Shown: one piece after another, positions 8,801-17,303 of the stretch
Layout of the letters: each line of letters starts with the position of its first letter
Position numbering within the stretch: position 1 is the first letter of the stretch
DNA from: Nocardioidaceae bacterium
Lineage (GTDB): Bacteria > Actinomycetota > Actinomycetes > Propionibacteriales > Nocardioidaceae
NCBI GenBank assembly: GCA_018672315.1
Contig: CP076053.1
Span: 62,001 to 126,000, forward strand
DNA length: 64,000 nucleotides
Direction: 5' to 3'
Notes under the pieces: generated by a model
Databases searched by the model: none
Told to the model about the DNA's origin: nothing
Seen by the model: the letters and a program-made list of their open reading frames with translations, nothing else
Position numbers and translations under genes: made by a program

Positions 8801-10294
8801 TCACTGCTTGGTGACACTGCCTGCGGCGGTGCGACCTGAGGAGTCGGTGACCCGATACTCCAGCACGTCCCCACTGTTCACACCGATCTCCGCGCCGAGG
8901 GCGTACGTCGCGTAGACGCCGGGCGTCTTGTTCTTCGCCGTCACCCTGTACTGGATCGCCAGAGGACCGGTGAGACTGTCGGCAGCGGACAGCGTGTACT
9001 TGTCGACTCCCTTGCTGGTGGAGACCATCTGCGCACTGATCGTCGGGTTCGTCAGGTCGATCTTGATCTCGACCGACTGAGTCGCCTCGGTATTGCCACG
9101 GTTGTCGACTGCCCGGTAGGAGATGGTCCGCGCGCCCTCCGAGCTGAACGAGAGGGCCGTGCTGTACGGCGTCCAGGTCTGTCCGCCGTCCGTCGAGTAG
9201 TCGATTCTCTCGACACCTGACGCGGGATCACCACCGTCCGTCGCCGACAGCTCGAGGCTGACGGACGAGGTGTACCAATCGTTGACGCCCTGCGTGCCGC
9301 TGACGGTCCGGGTGGTCTTCGGAGGCGTCGAGTCCGCGGCGGCCGCCGTGTAGGTCTTGTCGGGCTCCCTGTTCTCCGCCTTGTCGACCGAGTAGAAGAG
9401 CAGCGTGCTGCCGGGCGGGACGGTGATCTGCTGCTGCTCGTACACGGCGTAGGACGCGCTGCCGACCTTGAAGTAGGTGGTCGCCACGCCGCTGCCGTTC
9501 TCGACGATCTCGAACTTCTTCGTCGTCGCGTCGTAGGTCGTCACGGGGGCCACCTGGTCGAGCGAGACGACGAAGGGCGTCGAGGGCGCCGAGGCGCCTC
9601 CCGCGTCGGCAGCCCGGGCGGTGAAGATGTTCGCCCCGGCAGCCAACGTGACCGGTGCCGAGTACGTACCGCTCGTGGTGGCGGTCACCGGTGGGGTCAG
9701 GGCAGTCCCGTTCTGGACGATGGTCACGCTCGAGCCGGGCCTGGCTGTGCCAGAGAGGGTCTGTGCGGCCACGTTCGTGAACCCGTCGTCCATCGTACCG
9801 CTGTCAGGCGTCGACCTAGCGATCGTCGGGGCGCCGGGTTCGACCACGTACGCGACCTGTCCGCTCGGCGCGCTGCTCGGTCCGACCCAGTTCGTGCCTG
9901 TCCGTGCGACGACCCGGTAGGTGTACGTGCCCTCGGTGGGCAGCGTGTCGACGTACGACGCCTCGGTCACCGTGCCGACCGGAGCGGTGGTGCCCGAGCG
10001 GTAGACGTCGTAACGCGAGGCGTTCGCAACGGCCTGCCACGTGACCGTGACGGTCGGGCTCCCTGCGGACTGCTGGGTGGCGGCGACGTGCGTGGGCGCA
10101 GCGACCGCGGCGGCGGTGGCGATGATCGCGCCGGTACCGGCGGAGACCCAGGCGGCCGAGGAGACAGCCACGCCGGAGAGGGTGAGGGTTGCTGCCAGCG
10201 GCAGAGCGACGGCGGCGCGGCCGAGCGAGACCCTCTCGGGATCGACGACGCGTACGCGGCGGTCGGCGCGGTGCCTCGGAGCAGGGCGGCTCAC
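8801..10294 (-). CDS. Exported multidomain surface protein with fibronectin III and OmpL47-type repeats
   Basis: A 497-residue exported protein. It has a basic N-terminus, a hydrophobic segment (about 28-48) and then AAWVSAGTGA, which resembles the N-terminus of TasA/SipW-substrate proteins. A fibronectin III-like domain follows (about 70-165: TVTWQAVANASRYDVYR...YTYRVVART), then an Ig-like bacterial segment (about 180-255) and OmpL47-type repeats (for example VERIDYSTDGGQTW and ARTISYRAVDNRGN). GTG at 10294 was chosen because it overlaps the preceding stop in a GTGA. It is the last gene of a three-gene exported module (11352 to 8801) and may act as an adhesin. Function is inferred from domains. 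Confidence 0.7.
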   Translation of the reverse strand: MSRPAPRHRADRRVRVVDPERVSLGRAAVALPLAATLTLSGVAVSSAAWVSAGTGAIIATAAAVAAPTHVAATQQSAGSPTVTVTWQAVANASRYDVYRSGTTAPVGTVTEASYVDTLPTEGTYTYRVVARTGTNWVGPSSAPSGQVAYVVEPGAPTIARSTPDSGTMDDGFTNVAAQTLSGTARPGSSVTIVQNGTALTPPVTATTSGTYSAPVTLAAGANIFTARAADAGGASAPSTPFVVSLDQVAPVTTYDATTKKFEIVENGSGVATTYFKVGSASYAVYEQQQITVPPGSTLLFYSVDKAENREPDKTYTAAAADSTPPKTTRTVSGTQGVNDWYTSSVSLELSATDGGDPASGVERIDYSTDGGQTWTPYSTALSFSSEGARTISYRAVDNRGNTEATQSVEIKIDLTNPTISAQMVSTSKGVDKYTLSAADSLTGPLAIQYRVTAKNKTPGVYATYALGAEIGVNSGDVLEYRVTDSSGRTAAGSVTKQ

Positions 10295-10854
10295 GGCTTC
10301 ACCGCTGTCACCGTGACACGCAGCGAGAATCGAGCGTTCTCGCAGGCGGACGATGCCGACGCCGGCAGGGTGATCGACCCCGCCGGCACGCGGGCCGCAC
10401 TCGCCGCCGGGGTGCGTGCCGGCACGACGATCGACAGTTTGCCTGCGTTCGGCGTCAGGACGGGCGCGGTGCCACACGTCGATGCCCCCAGCCGGTCGGT
10501 CGTGGCGCTCACGACCTCGATGGGGAAGCCGTTGGGGTTCGCGACCCGGGCGGCGAGAGGCACCCGGACCCCCGGGTAGAGCAGTCGACCCGCAGCGGGG
10601 TCGGTGAAGAGGACGTCCATGCGCCCCTGGCACGAGGGGTTCTGCACGCCCTTGCACCCGGGATCGGCGTTGTTCGTCGTGGCCTTCGCGACGAGCACCC
10701 CGGCGGACCTCGGTGCACTGGATGCGCCGCGGTCACCGACACCCGGGCTGTCTCCCGTGGACCCCACCGTGCCCACCAGCATCACCGCCGCGGCCGTGCC
10801 GGCGACCGTCACGAAGACGGACCCCAGCACGACGCGACGGTCAGGGGTGGGCAC
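10291..10854 (-). CDS. Exported protein, paralog of the upstream TasA-like protein
   Basis: A 187-residue protein with GTG start at 10854, an N-terminal signal/anchor (RRVVLGSVFVTVAGTAAAVMLVG) and an all-beta-looking mature part. Several blocks match the 153-residue neighbour: LYPGVRVPLAARVANPNGFP here against LYPQKSVTIEFAVKNENPYS there, and SACENARFSLRVTV against SACQGATFTNTYTA. Four Cys in the mature part could form disulfides. It lies 36 bases after that neighbour and overlaps the next gene by 4 bases. I infer shared ancestry and a cell-surface role; the family is not one I can name with certainty. Confidence 0.55.
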   Translation of the reverse strand: MPTPDRRVVLGSVFVTVAGTAAAVMLVGTVGSTGDSPGVGDRGASSAPRSAGVLVAKATTNNADPGCKGVQNPSCQGRMDVLFTDPAAGRLLYPGVRVPLAARVANPNGFPIEVVSATTDRLGASTCGTAPVLTPNAGKLSIVVPARTPAASAARVPAGSITLPASASSACENARFSLRVTVTAVKP

Positions 10855-10890
10855 GGCGCAGCTCCTCGGCTCGGCGGTCAGCAGTCGCGA

Positions 10891-11352
10891 TCAGGAGACG
10901 TCGCTGTCCGCGGTGGCCGTGTAGGTGTTGGTGAACGTCGCGCCCTGGCAGGCGCTCGCGGCGTCGGCCTCCATCGTGACCGTCGCGGTGTACAAGGCAC
11001 TGGCGCCCTCGGCCAGGGTGGCGGACGACCCGGACTCGAGGGCGGCCTCACCGAACGTGACGTCGCCACCCGGGCAGCCCGCCGCGCTCGTGGCGGTGGT
11101 CGCGGCGGGACTGACCGTCGTGACCCTGACGCTGTAAGGGTTCTCGTTCTTGACCGCGAACTCGATCGTGACGGACTTCTGCGGGTACAGCGACGAGACG
11201 TTGCTGGTCGTCACGACGAGGTCCTTCTCGGTTCCGGCCGTCACGCTGCCGTCCGCGGTGCCGGTCGAGGTCCACGCCGCGAACGCGACGCCCCCGACGA
11301 TCAGGGTGGCGGCGGAGGCGGAGACGATGCCGGCGCGCTTGGAGTTCTTCAT
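10891..11352 (-). CDS. Small TasA/camelysin-like exported protein
   Basis: A 153-residue protein that starts MKNSKRAGIVSASAATLIVGGVAFAAWTS and then TGTADGSVTAGT. A short hydrophobic signal running into AAWTSTGT resembles SipW-dependent signal peptides of TasA/camelysin-type fibre and surface proteins. The mature part is beta-rich, Thr/Ser/Ala-rich and has two Cys. It heads a three-gene exported module; no SipW-type signal peptidase is visible in the window. ATG at 11352 is preceded by GGGAGGTGAG-like sequence about 20 bases up and GAAGGGC closer in. The name is by resemblance only. Confidence 0.6.
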   Translation of the reverse strand: MKNSKRAGIVSASAATLIVGGVAFAAWTSTGTADGSVTAGTEKDLVVTTSNVSSLYPQKSVTIEFAVKNENPYSVRVTTVSPAATTATSAAGCPGGDVTFGEAALESGSSATLAEGASALYTATVTMEADAASACQGATFTNTYTATADSDVS

Positions 11353-11637
11353 GGTGATGCCCTTCGGGAGGTGAGGGGCACCCGCCGGGACGTGGGTGTG
11401 GGAGGACCCCGGGTCGACCGGCTGGGTGCCGCACCCGCCGTCGGGTGCGAGTAAAGAATGCGGTCTGGACCGCAGCTCGGAAAGGTCCTGAAACGCTTTC
11501 GGGACTTCTCAGGGCCAAGGTCCCGTTGCGCACCATCCAACGGCACCTCTAGGCGCCACGGGGAGGGCGACGAAGGTCCCGGATCGCCGTTGCGGGTCTG
11601 CAGGACAAAGCGGGCTCGCCCGTGGCAGGGTCGGAAT
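11353..11637. promoter_or_regulatory. Divergent regulatory region with two palindromes
   Basis: This 285-bp gap separates the TasA-like module (minus) from a lipoprotein gene (plus). It holds two perfect palindromes: GGGTGC-C-GCACCC at 11424-11436 and TGCGGTC-TG-GACCGCA at 11459-11474. Both lie 70-125 bases upstream of the 153-residue protein's start, so they could be operators or leader hairpins. CAGGGT ends 6 bases before an ATG at 11636 and 8 before the chosen lipoprotein GTG; it is only a weak -10. I saw no known riboswitch consensus. Confidence 0.4.
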
Positions 11638-12501
11638 GTGTCCCGCCGCGACCTGGAGTCGAGTCCTGCGTCGCTGGCCGGGCGGCGCCTGTCGAAGGCG
11701 CTCGCCACCTGCCTGGTCGCCGCCGTGGCGCTGACCGGCTGCAACGACCCCAGGCCGGGCGACTCGCAGAGGCTGCCTGTCCCGACCGCCCCCGTCGATG
11801 CCGCCGACATGGCGACGGAGCCCGCTCTCGTCCCGGAGACGTCGCCGCCGGCCGACCCCGTCGCCGGCCCGGTCGACGCTCCACGCGGTCCGGCCGAGAC
11901 GTACACCCGATGGCTCGACGCCCTGAGTCGTCGCGACACCGAGACCGCGTGCCGCCTGCAGCATCCCCAGGTCACCATCGACCTGAGGCTGCAGGCCGTC
12001 CAGCAGCGACGCGCCGAGCTCGGCGACCCCTGCGTCGACTTCGAGGCCCTGCTGTGGGAGGACCCGGCGCGCAGCTTCGCCATCGACGACATCGAGATCA
12101 CCCAGGACACCGGTGAGAAGGCGACCCTCGCCGTCCGCTTCGCTCCCGGCTCCCCGACGCCGGCGACGACCGTGCGGCTGGAGTTCCACCGCGGCGCCTG
12201 GCGCCTCACGCGGGAGAGCCCGCGCACCGTCGACGACGCCGACACCGCGCGGTGGGTCGAGGCCTGGTGCGATCTGACCGTCCTCGACAGCCGTGCCGAC
12301 ATCGTGGCCGCGATGGGCGACGCGTACGGCGAGTACACCGTCTCCGACGGGGGCGACCCGCAGCTGTACTGGGCGAAGGACCCCTATGAGTTCCGCGTCT
12401 TCTTCGACCCGCAGTCCGACGCGGTGCTCGACATGATCGGCGACTACGACGCGCTCTCAGCCCAGGAGCAGGCGGAGCTCACGTGTCCTGAACTGCGGTG
12501 A
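11638..12501 (+). CDS. Hypothetical lipoprotein
   Basis: A 287-residue lipoprotein. A basic N-terminus leads into LATCLVAAVALTGC, a lipobox with the lipidated Cys at about residue 35, followed by a Pro/Ala/Asp-rich linker (about 36-80) and a soluble domain. The first part of that domain (ETYTRWLDALSRRDTETACRLQHP) is like SnoaL/NTF2-type or DUF4878-like extracytoplasmic folds, but I cannot assign it firmly. GTG at 11638 gives a normal signal; an open frame extends upstream to 11458. It is divergent from the TasA-like module and convergent with pdxS, ending 5 bases from the pdxS stop. Confidence 0.65.
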   Translation: MSRRDLESSPASLAGRRLSKALATCLVAAVALTGCNDPRPGDSQRLPVPTAPVDAADMATEPALVPETSPPADPVAGPVDAPRGPAETYTRWLDALSRRDTETACRLQHPQVTIDLRLQAVQQRRAELGDPCVDFEALLWEDPARSFAIDDIEITQDTGEKATLAVRFAPGSPTPATTVRLEFHRGAWRLTRESPRTVDDADTARWVEAWCDLTVLDSRADIVAAMGDAYGEYTVSDGGDPQLYWAKDPYEFRVFFDPQSDAVLDMIGDYDALSAQEQAELTCPELR

Positions 12502-12506
12502 GGTGG

Positions 12507-13391
12507 TCACCAACCGCGCTCGGCCAGCCGGTGCGGCTGCGGGATGTCGTCGACGTTGATGCCGACCATGGCCTCGCCGAGCCCGCGGGAGACCTTCGCC
12601 AGGGTGTCGGGGTCGTCGTAGAAGGTCGTCGCCTTCACGATCGCCTCGGCGCGCTGCTGCGGGTTGCCCGACTTGAAGATGCCGGAGCCGACGAAGACGC
12701 CCTCGGCGCCGAGCTGCATCATCATCGCCGCGTCCGCCGGGGTCGCGATGCCGCCCGCGGTGAACAGCACGACCGGCAGCTTGCCGGTCTCGGCGACCTC
12801 CTTGACCAGCGCGTACGGGGCCTGCAGCTCCTTGGCCGCGACGTACAGCTCGTCGTGGGACAGCGAGCCGAGACGACGGATCTCACCGCCGATGGTGCGC
12901 ATGTGGAAGACCGCGTTCGAGGCGTCCCCGGTGCCGGCCTCGCCCTTCGAGCGGATCATCGCGGCGCCCTCGGTGATGCGCCGCAGCGCCTCGCCGAGGT
13001 TCGTCGCGCCGCACACGAACGGCACGGTGAACTGCCACTTGTCGACGTGGTTGGCGTAGTCGACGGGGGTGAGCACCTCGGACTCGTCGACGTAGTCGAC
13101 GCCCAGGCTCTGCAGCACCTGCGCCTCGACGAAGTGACCGATGCGGGCCTTGGCCATCACCGGGATCGAGACGGCCTCGATGATGCCGTCGATCATGTCG
13201 GGGTCGCTCATGCGGGAGACGCCGCCCTGGGCGCGGATGTCAGCCGGCACCCGCTCGAGCGCCATGACCGCGACGGCGCCGGCGTCCTCGGCGATCTTGG
13301 CCTGCTCGGCGGTGACCACGTCCATGATCACGCCGCCCTTGAGCATCTCTGCCATGCCGCGCTTGACGCCGTCGGTGCCGGTCTCGCTCAC
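12507..13391 (-). CDS. pdxS: Pyridoxal 5'-phosphate synthase lyase subunit PdxS
   Basis: Makes PLP from ribose 5-phosphate, glyceraldehyde 3-phosphate and ammonia delivered by PdxT. The 294-residue TIM-barrel protein has Asp24 (VIMDVV), the substrate-binding Lys81 (VMAKARIGH) and Lys149 (RSKGEAGTG), as in characterised PdxS. GTG at 13391 follows a GGAGAAG ribosome-binding site and gives the family N-terminus. A -10-like TAGGCT and a perfect leader hairpin lie upstream. Its usual neighbour pdxT lies beyond an inserted module. Confidence 0.96.
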   Translation of the reverse strand: MSETGTDGVKRGMAEMLKGGVIMDVVTAEQAKIAEDAGAVAVMALERVPADIRAQGGVSRMSDPDMIDGIIEAVSIPVMAKARIGHFVEAQVLQSLGVDYVDESEVLTPVDYANHVDKWQFTVPFVCGATNLGEALRRITEGAAMIRSKGEAGTGDASNAVFHMRTIGGEIRRLGSLSHDELYVAAKELQAPYALVKEVAETGKLPVVLFTAGGIATPADAAMMMQLGAEGVFVGSGIFKSGNPQQRAEAIVKATTFYDDPDTLAKVSRGLGEAMVGINVDDIPQPHRLAERGW

Positions 13392-13425
13392 GTCTGCTTC
13401 TCCGTCTCGTCGAGTTCTGGGGTGT

Positions 13426-13466
13426 CGCCGTGCGCAACGTGCGCACGGCGAGCAGCCTTCCCAGCC
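13426..13466 (-). promoter_or_regulatory. pdxS promoter element and leader hairpin
   Basis: TAGGCT on the minus strand at 13461-13466 is a plausible -10. Between it and the pdxS start lies a perfect 10-bp stem, CGCCGTGCGC/GCGCACGGCG, with a 5-base AACGT loop (13426-13450), ending 34 bases before the GTG. It could be an RNA hairpin in the leader or a binding site for a pyridoxine regulator. No PdxR-type gene is adjacent. Confidence 0.5.
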
Positions 13467-13504
13467 TAAGGCGAGACACCGCTCACCCCGGTCTCGGGTC
13501 CGCC

Positions 13505-14059
13505 TCAGATCCGGTGCGGCACCAGCGCCGGCGGGGGGTCGGCGTCGAGCTCCACCGTGGCGTACGGCGGCGCGTGCCCGGCCAGGCGGAAGAGACGGAC
13601 GTGAGCCATGTCCCGCAGGTCGCGGGAGCGTACGACCTGGTCGTTGAGGATGCGCCGGCCCAGCTCGACCTTGGCGCACAGCGTCCCCAGCTGCTCGACG
13701 AGCTCGGGCACCTCCTCGCGCAGGGAGTCCACGGTCTCGGCGTCCATCACCTCGCGCAGCAGCCGCGACAGGTCGGACTCGGCCGCACCGACCCCGCCGC
13801 CGGCGACGAGCTCGGAGAGCGACGCGCGTCCGGCGTCGGCCAGCAGCACCGCGCTGGCCGGGTCGAGGACACCGCTGCCGGAGACCTCGACGACCACGGC
13901 GGCGCGGGCGCCGAGCTGCGTACGCAACGACTCGCGCGCCAGGTCCAGGCGCGTGTGCACGGCGTCGAGCCGCCGGGCCGTCCAGATCAGTCGCAGCCCG
14001 AGCACCACCACAGCCACCACGGCGACCGCGACGAGGGCGGCCACCACGAGCGGCGTCAT
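13505..14059 (-). CDS. Membrane-anchored protein of unknown function
   Basis: A 184-residue protein with an N-terminal membrane anchor ([23 protein letters not shown], about 4-26) and a helical soluble domain ([48 protein letters not shown]). The segment [28 protein letters not shown] faintly resembles LemA-type proteins, but I would not name it so. It lies 7 bases after pimA and before pdxS, a place where actinobacteria often carry a membrane protein of unknown role. Confidence 0.6.
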   Translation of the reverse strand: MTPLVVAALVAVAVVAVVVLGLRLIWTARRLDAVHTRLDLARESLRTQLGARAAVVVEVSGSGVLDPASAVLLADAGRASLSELVAGGGVGAAESDLSRLLREVMDAETVDSLREEVPELVEQLGTLCAKVELGRRILNDQVVRSRDLRDMAHVRLFRLAGHAPPYATVELDADPPPALVPHRI

Positions 14060-14066
14060 GCCGGGC

Positions 14067-15179
14067 TCACCGCACCGTCACGGTCTCGTAGACCCGCTCC
14101 ACCTGGCTGGCGACCTGCTCCCAGTCGTAGCGGCGTACGCCCTCGCGTGCCGCCTCGACGTACGCCCGCCGCGCCGAGTCGTCGTCCAGCACCGCCGCGA
14201 CCGCCTCGGCGCACGCGGCGACATCGCCGGTGGTGAACAGGCGCCCGAAGCGACCTCCGTCGAGCACCCGCGAGAAGGCGGCGAGGTCGCTGGCCACCAC
14301 GGCCGCCCCGGCCGCCATGGCCTCGACCAGCACGATGCCGAAGGACTCCCCGCCGCGGTGGGGCGCGACGTACACCTGCGAGGTCGCGAGCGCGTCCGCC
14401 TTCTCGGTGTCGGAGACGAAGCCGAGGAACGTGCAGGCCTCGCGCACCCGCTCACGCCGGGCCCTGGCCACCTCGTGCAGCATCTCCTCGGCGTCCCCTC
14501 CCCCGACCACCAGCAGCCTCAGGCCCGGGTGGGTGTCGAGCAGCGTGGGCATCGCCTGCAACAGCACGTCGAGCCCCTTGCGGGGCTCGTCGAGCCGTCC
14601 CACGAAGGAGATCGTCGGGTCACCGGCCCACTCGGGCCGTGCGGTGGCGGCGGCGTAAGTCGCGACGTGGACACCGTTCGGGATGATCACCGGCTCGCCG
14701 CCCAGGTGCTGAACGAGGGTGGCACGGGCGTACTCGGAGACCGCGATGCGCGCCGTCACCTTCTCCAGCACCGGCCGCAGCAGCCCCGAGGACGCCGACA
14801 TCGTGCGCGACCTGGTCTGCGCGGTGTGGAAGGTGGCGACCACCGGCGCCGACGTCGCCGCCGTCGCGATCATCGACACCGACGGCGTCGTCGGCTCGTG
14901 CACGTGCAGCACCTCGGGATCGACGTCCTTGAGCCAGCGGCGTACGCGGGCCGCCTGCACCGGACCGAACGCGAGCCGGGCGACCGACCCGTTGTAGGGG
15001 ACCGGGACGGCCCTGCCGGTGGTGGTGACGTAGGCCGGGAGGTCCGGGTCGTCCTCGCCCGGCGCGAGCACGGCGACGTCGTGGCCGCGCTCGACGAGCA
15101 CCCCGGCGAGGTCCTTCACGTGGTTCTGCACTCCCCCGGGCGCGTCGAGGGAGTAGGGGCAGACGAGACCGATCCTCAT
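14067..15179 (-). CDS. pimA: Phosphatidyl-myo-inositol mannosyltransferase PimA
   Basis: GT-B, family GT4 enzyme that transfers the first mannose from GDP-mannose to phosphatidylinositol on the inner face of the membrane, starting PIM/LM synthesis. The 370-residue protein begins MRIGLVCPYSLDAPGGVQNH. It has the acceptor-side motif TFHTAQ, a Rossmann donor domain (ISFVGRLDEPRKGLDVLL) and the GT4 E-X7-E signature in ESFGIVLVEAMAAG. Its length matches PimA, and the neighbours (acyltransferase, PIP synthase) are the standard PIM cluster. ATG at 15179 lies 5 bases after the acyltransferase stop. Confidence 0.92.
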   Translation of the reverse strand: MRIGLVCPYSLDAPGGVQNHVKDLAGVLVERGHDVAVLAPGEDDPDLPAYVTTTGRAVPVPYNGSVARLAFGPVQAARVRRWLKDVDPEVLHVHEPTTPSVSMIATAATSAPVVATFHTAQTRSRTMSASSGLLRPVLEKVTARIAVSEYARATLVQHLGGEPVIIPNGVHVATYAAATARPEWAGDPTISFVGRLDEPRKGLDVLLQAMPTLLDTHPGLRLLVVGGGDAEEMLHEVARARRERVREACTFLGFVSDTEKADALATSQVYVAPHRGGESFGIVLVEAMAAGAAVVASDLAAFSRVLDGGRFGRLFTTGDVAACAEAVAAVLDDDSARRAYVEAAREGVRRYDWEQVASQVERVYETVTVR

Positions 15180-15184
15180 CACGC

Positions 15185-16072
15185 TCAGCCGGCGCGCGTC
15201 GGATCGAGGTCGTCGACGAAGACCCGCTGCATCATGTGCCAGTCCTCCGGGTGCGCCCGCAGCGCCGAGGTGAACGCGTCGGCCACCCCCTGCGTCATGG
15301 TCTGCGGGTCCGACGGCGGGATCTCGGGGTGGAAGACCAGGCACATCTGCTCGCCCTCGTAGTGAGAGGTGATCGGCAGCAGCGCCGCCCCGGTCTCCAG
15401 TGCCAGCTGCGCCGGACCGGAGGGGAACCTGGCCGCGTGCCCGGCGAGCTGCACGGTCACCGCGTGCCGCGACAGGTCGCGGTCCGCGAGCAGGCAGGCG
15501 AGGCCACCCTCGGCGACCCACGTACGCAGCCGCGGCCAGGTGTCGGCCTCACCGAGCGGCAGGATCTGCATGCCGAGGCTCTCGCGGAACGCGACGAACT
15601 CGTCATACAGGCGCTCCGGCTTCAGCCGCTCGGCCACCGAGACCAACGGTGCGACCTCCTGACAGGCCCACGTGCCGGCCCAGTCCCAGTTGCCGGCGTG
15701 CGGCAGCACGGCGACCACGCCGCCCCGGGCGAGGGCGTCGCGTACGCGCTGCTCGTCGACGCGACGGGTGCGCGCCACCACGTCGTCCACCGGCCACGAC
15801 GGGAGCCGGAACGACTCGCACCAGTAGCGCAGGTAGGACCGCACGCCCGTCTCGACGACGCGCTCGAGGTCGGCCTCGGACACGTCGAGGCGCCGCAGGT
15901 TCGCCCGCAGACGCTGCACCGACTTCCCGTCGCCGCGATAGAGGCGCCGACCGATGCGGTCGAACAGCTGCCGCGCGCGGCGCTCCGGCAGCCGTCGCAC
16001 CAGGCGCCATCCGGCGACGTACGCCGAGGCGCTCAGCTCCTCGCGCCACGGTCCGGCGACGCCACGCGCCAT
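15185..16072 (-). CDS. Phosphatidylinositol mannoside acyltransferase (PatA-type)
   Basis: Member of the LpxL/HtrB-like acyltransferase family; in this cluster it acylates the mannose of PIM1/PIM2 (PatA, equivalent of Rv2611c). The 295-residue protein has the catalytic HX4D motif HAGNWD (His125, Asp130) and a conserved RYWCESFRLPSW block. It probably sits on the inner membrane surface. ATG at 16072 follows the pgsA stop by 4 bases, with pimA 5 bases downstream, so the three genes form one unit. Confidence 0.88.
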   Translation of the reverse strand: MARGVAGPWREELSASAYVAGWRLVRRLPERRARQLFDRIGRRLYRGDGKSVQRLRANLRRLDVSEADLERVVETGVRSYLRYWCESFRLPSWPVDDVVARTRRVDEQRVRDALARGGVVAVLPHAGNWDWAGTWACQEVAPLVSVAERLKPERLYDEFVAFRESLGMQILPLGEADTWPRLRTWVAEGGLACLLADRDLSRHAVTVQLAGHAARFPSGPAQLALETGAALLPITSHYEGEQMCLVFHPEIPPSDPQTMTQGVADAFTSALRAHPEDWHMMQRVFVDDLDPTRAG

Positions 16073-16076
16073 CAGG

Positions 16077-16691
16077 TCAGACCTCGGCCGCGAGCGCCTG
16101 GCGGCGAACGCTCATCATGCGCTGCACGACGGTGACCGCGCTCGCCAGGGCGAGCACCCACAGCACCCCGAAGAGCAGCCACGGCAGGTTGAACAGGTCT
16201 GACAGACCGGTCAGCACGAGCACGGCGACCAGACGGTCGGCCCGCTCGGCGATGCCTCCCCTGGCCTGCATGCCGAGCGACTCGGCGCGGGCGCGGGCGT
16301 AGGAGGTGATGGAGCCCAGCACCAGGCAGACCAGCGCGAGCACACCGTAGAGATCGGAGTCGCCGGGGCCGGCCAGGAAGTAGAGCACCAGGCCGCCGAA
16401 GACGGCGGCGTCGCCGAAGCGGTCCATGGTGGAGTCCAGGAAGGCCCCCCACTTGCTGGACCGACCCAGCTGGCGCGCCATGTAGCCGTCGATCATGTCC
16501 GAGAAGACGAAGGCCGTCACCACCAGCACACCCACGAGCAGCATGCCCTGGGGGAAGAAGATCAGCGCACCGGCGCTCACCCCGAGGGTGCCGACGATCG
16601 TGACCGCGTCGGGGCTGATCCCCCATCGCAGGAACAGGTTGCCCACGGGGGCGAAGACGGCGGTCCAGAACGCGCGGAATCTTTCCATCAT
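16077..16691 (-). CDS. pgsA: Phosphatidylinositol phosphate synthase (CDP-alcohol phosphotransferase)
   Basis: Integral membrane enzyme joining CDP-diacylglycerol to inositol 1-phosphate, giving PI phosphate, the precursor of PIMs. The 204-residue protein has the complete CDP-alcohol phosphotransferase signature from Asp65 to Asp90 (D65, D68, G69, A72-R73, G82, D86, D90) and about six membrane segments. Two Met codons in tandem (16691 and 16688) are both possible starts. TAGCCT lies 9 bases upstream of the first. It is followed by patA and pimA. Confidence 0.9.
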   Translation of the reverse strand: MMERFRAFWTAVFAPVGNLFLRWGISPDAVTIVGTLGVSAGALIFFPQGMLLVGVLVVTAFVFSDMIDGYMARQLGRSSKWGAFLDSTMDRFGDAAVFGGLVLYFLAGPGDSDLYGVLALVCLVLGSITSYARARAESLGMQARGGIAERADRLVAVLVLTGLSDLFNLPWLLFGVLWVLALASAVTVVQRMMSVRRQALAAEV

Positions 16692-16703
16692 GACGCGCTC
16701 AGG

Positions 16704-17303
16704 CTAGGGCACCGACGCCTCTCCGCCGTCCTGCCACGCCTCGGCGAGCAGGTCGCGGGTGTCGCCCAACAGCTCAGGCAACGTGCGCGTGCCGCCGATC
16801 ACCGGCAGGAAGTTCTGGTCGCCGCCCCAGCGGGGCACGACGTGCTGGTGCAGGTGCGCGGCGATGCCCGCGCCGGCCACGGCGCCCTGGTTCATGCCGA
16901 CGTTGAAGCCGTGCGCGCCGCTGACCTCACGGATCGTACGCATCGCCGCCCGCGTCAGCAGCGTCATCTCGTACGCCTCGGCGTCGGTGGTGTCGGTGTA
17001 GTCGGGGATGTGACGGTAGGGGCAGACGAGCAGATGACCCGAGGAGTACGGGTAGAGGTTCAGCACCGCGTACGCCACCTCGCCCCGGTGCACGACGAGC
17101 CCGTCGCGGTCGTCGCGCTCGGGGATGCGGCAGAAGGGGCACTTCTGCTCGTCGGGATCGTCGGGACGGTTCTCGCCCTTGATGTACGCCAACCGGTGGG
17201 GCGTCCAGAGACGCTCGAGTGCGTCCGGGTCCCCGACGCCCTCCTGCTCCACCGTGCCCGCCGACCAGGTGTCGGGCTCGCTGTCACGACCGTCGGCGCT
17301 CAC
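16704..17303 (-). CDS. HIT-family AP4A phosphorylase-like protein
   Basis: Histidine-triad nucleotide-binding protein, probably cleaving diadenosine tetraphosphate as the mycobacterial equivalent Rv2613c does. The 199-residue protein has the triad HLHQHV (His150, His152, His154), CPFC at 55-58 and the family block LNLYPYSSGHLLVCPYRH (about 82-99). GTG at 17303 gives the normal N-terminus and a 4-base overlap with the tetR stop. It precedes pgsA by 12 bases, the same order as in mycobacteria. Confidence 0.88.
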   Translation of the reverse strand: MSADGRDSEPDTWSAGTVEQEGVGDPDALERLWTPHRLAYIKGENRPDDPDEQKCPFCRIPERDDRDGLVVHRGEVAYAVLNLYPYSSGHLLVCPYRHIPDYTDTTDAEAYEMTLLTRAAMRTIREVSGAHGFNVGMNQGAVAGAGIAAHLHQHVVPRWGGDQNFLPVIGGTRTLPELLGDTRDLLAEAWQDGGEASVP

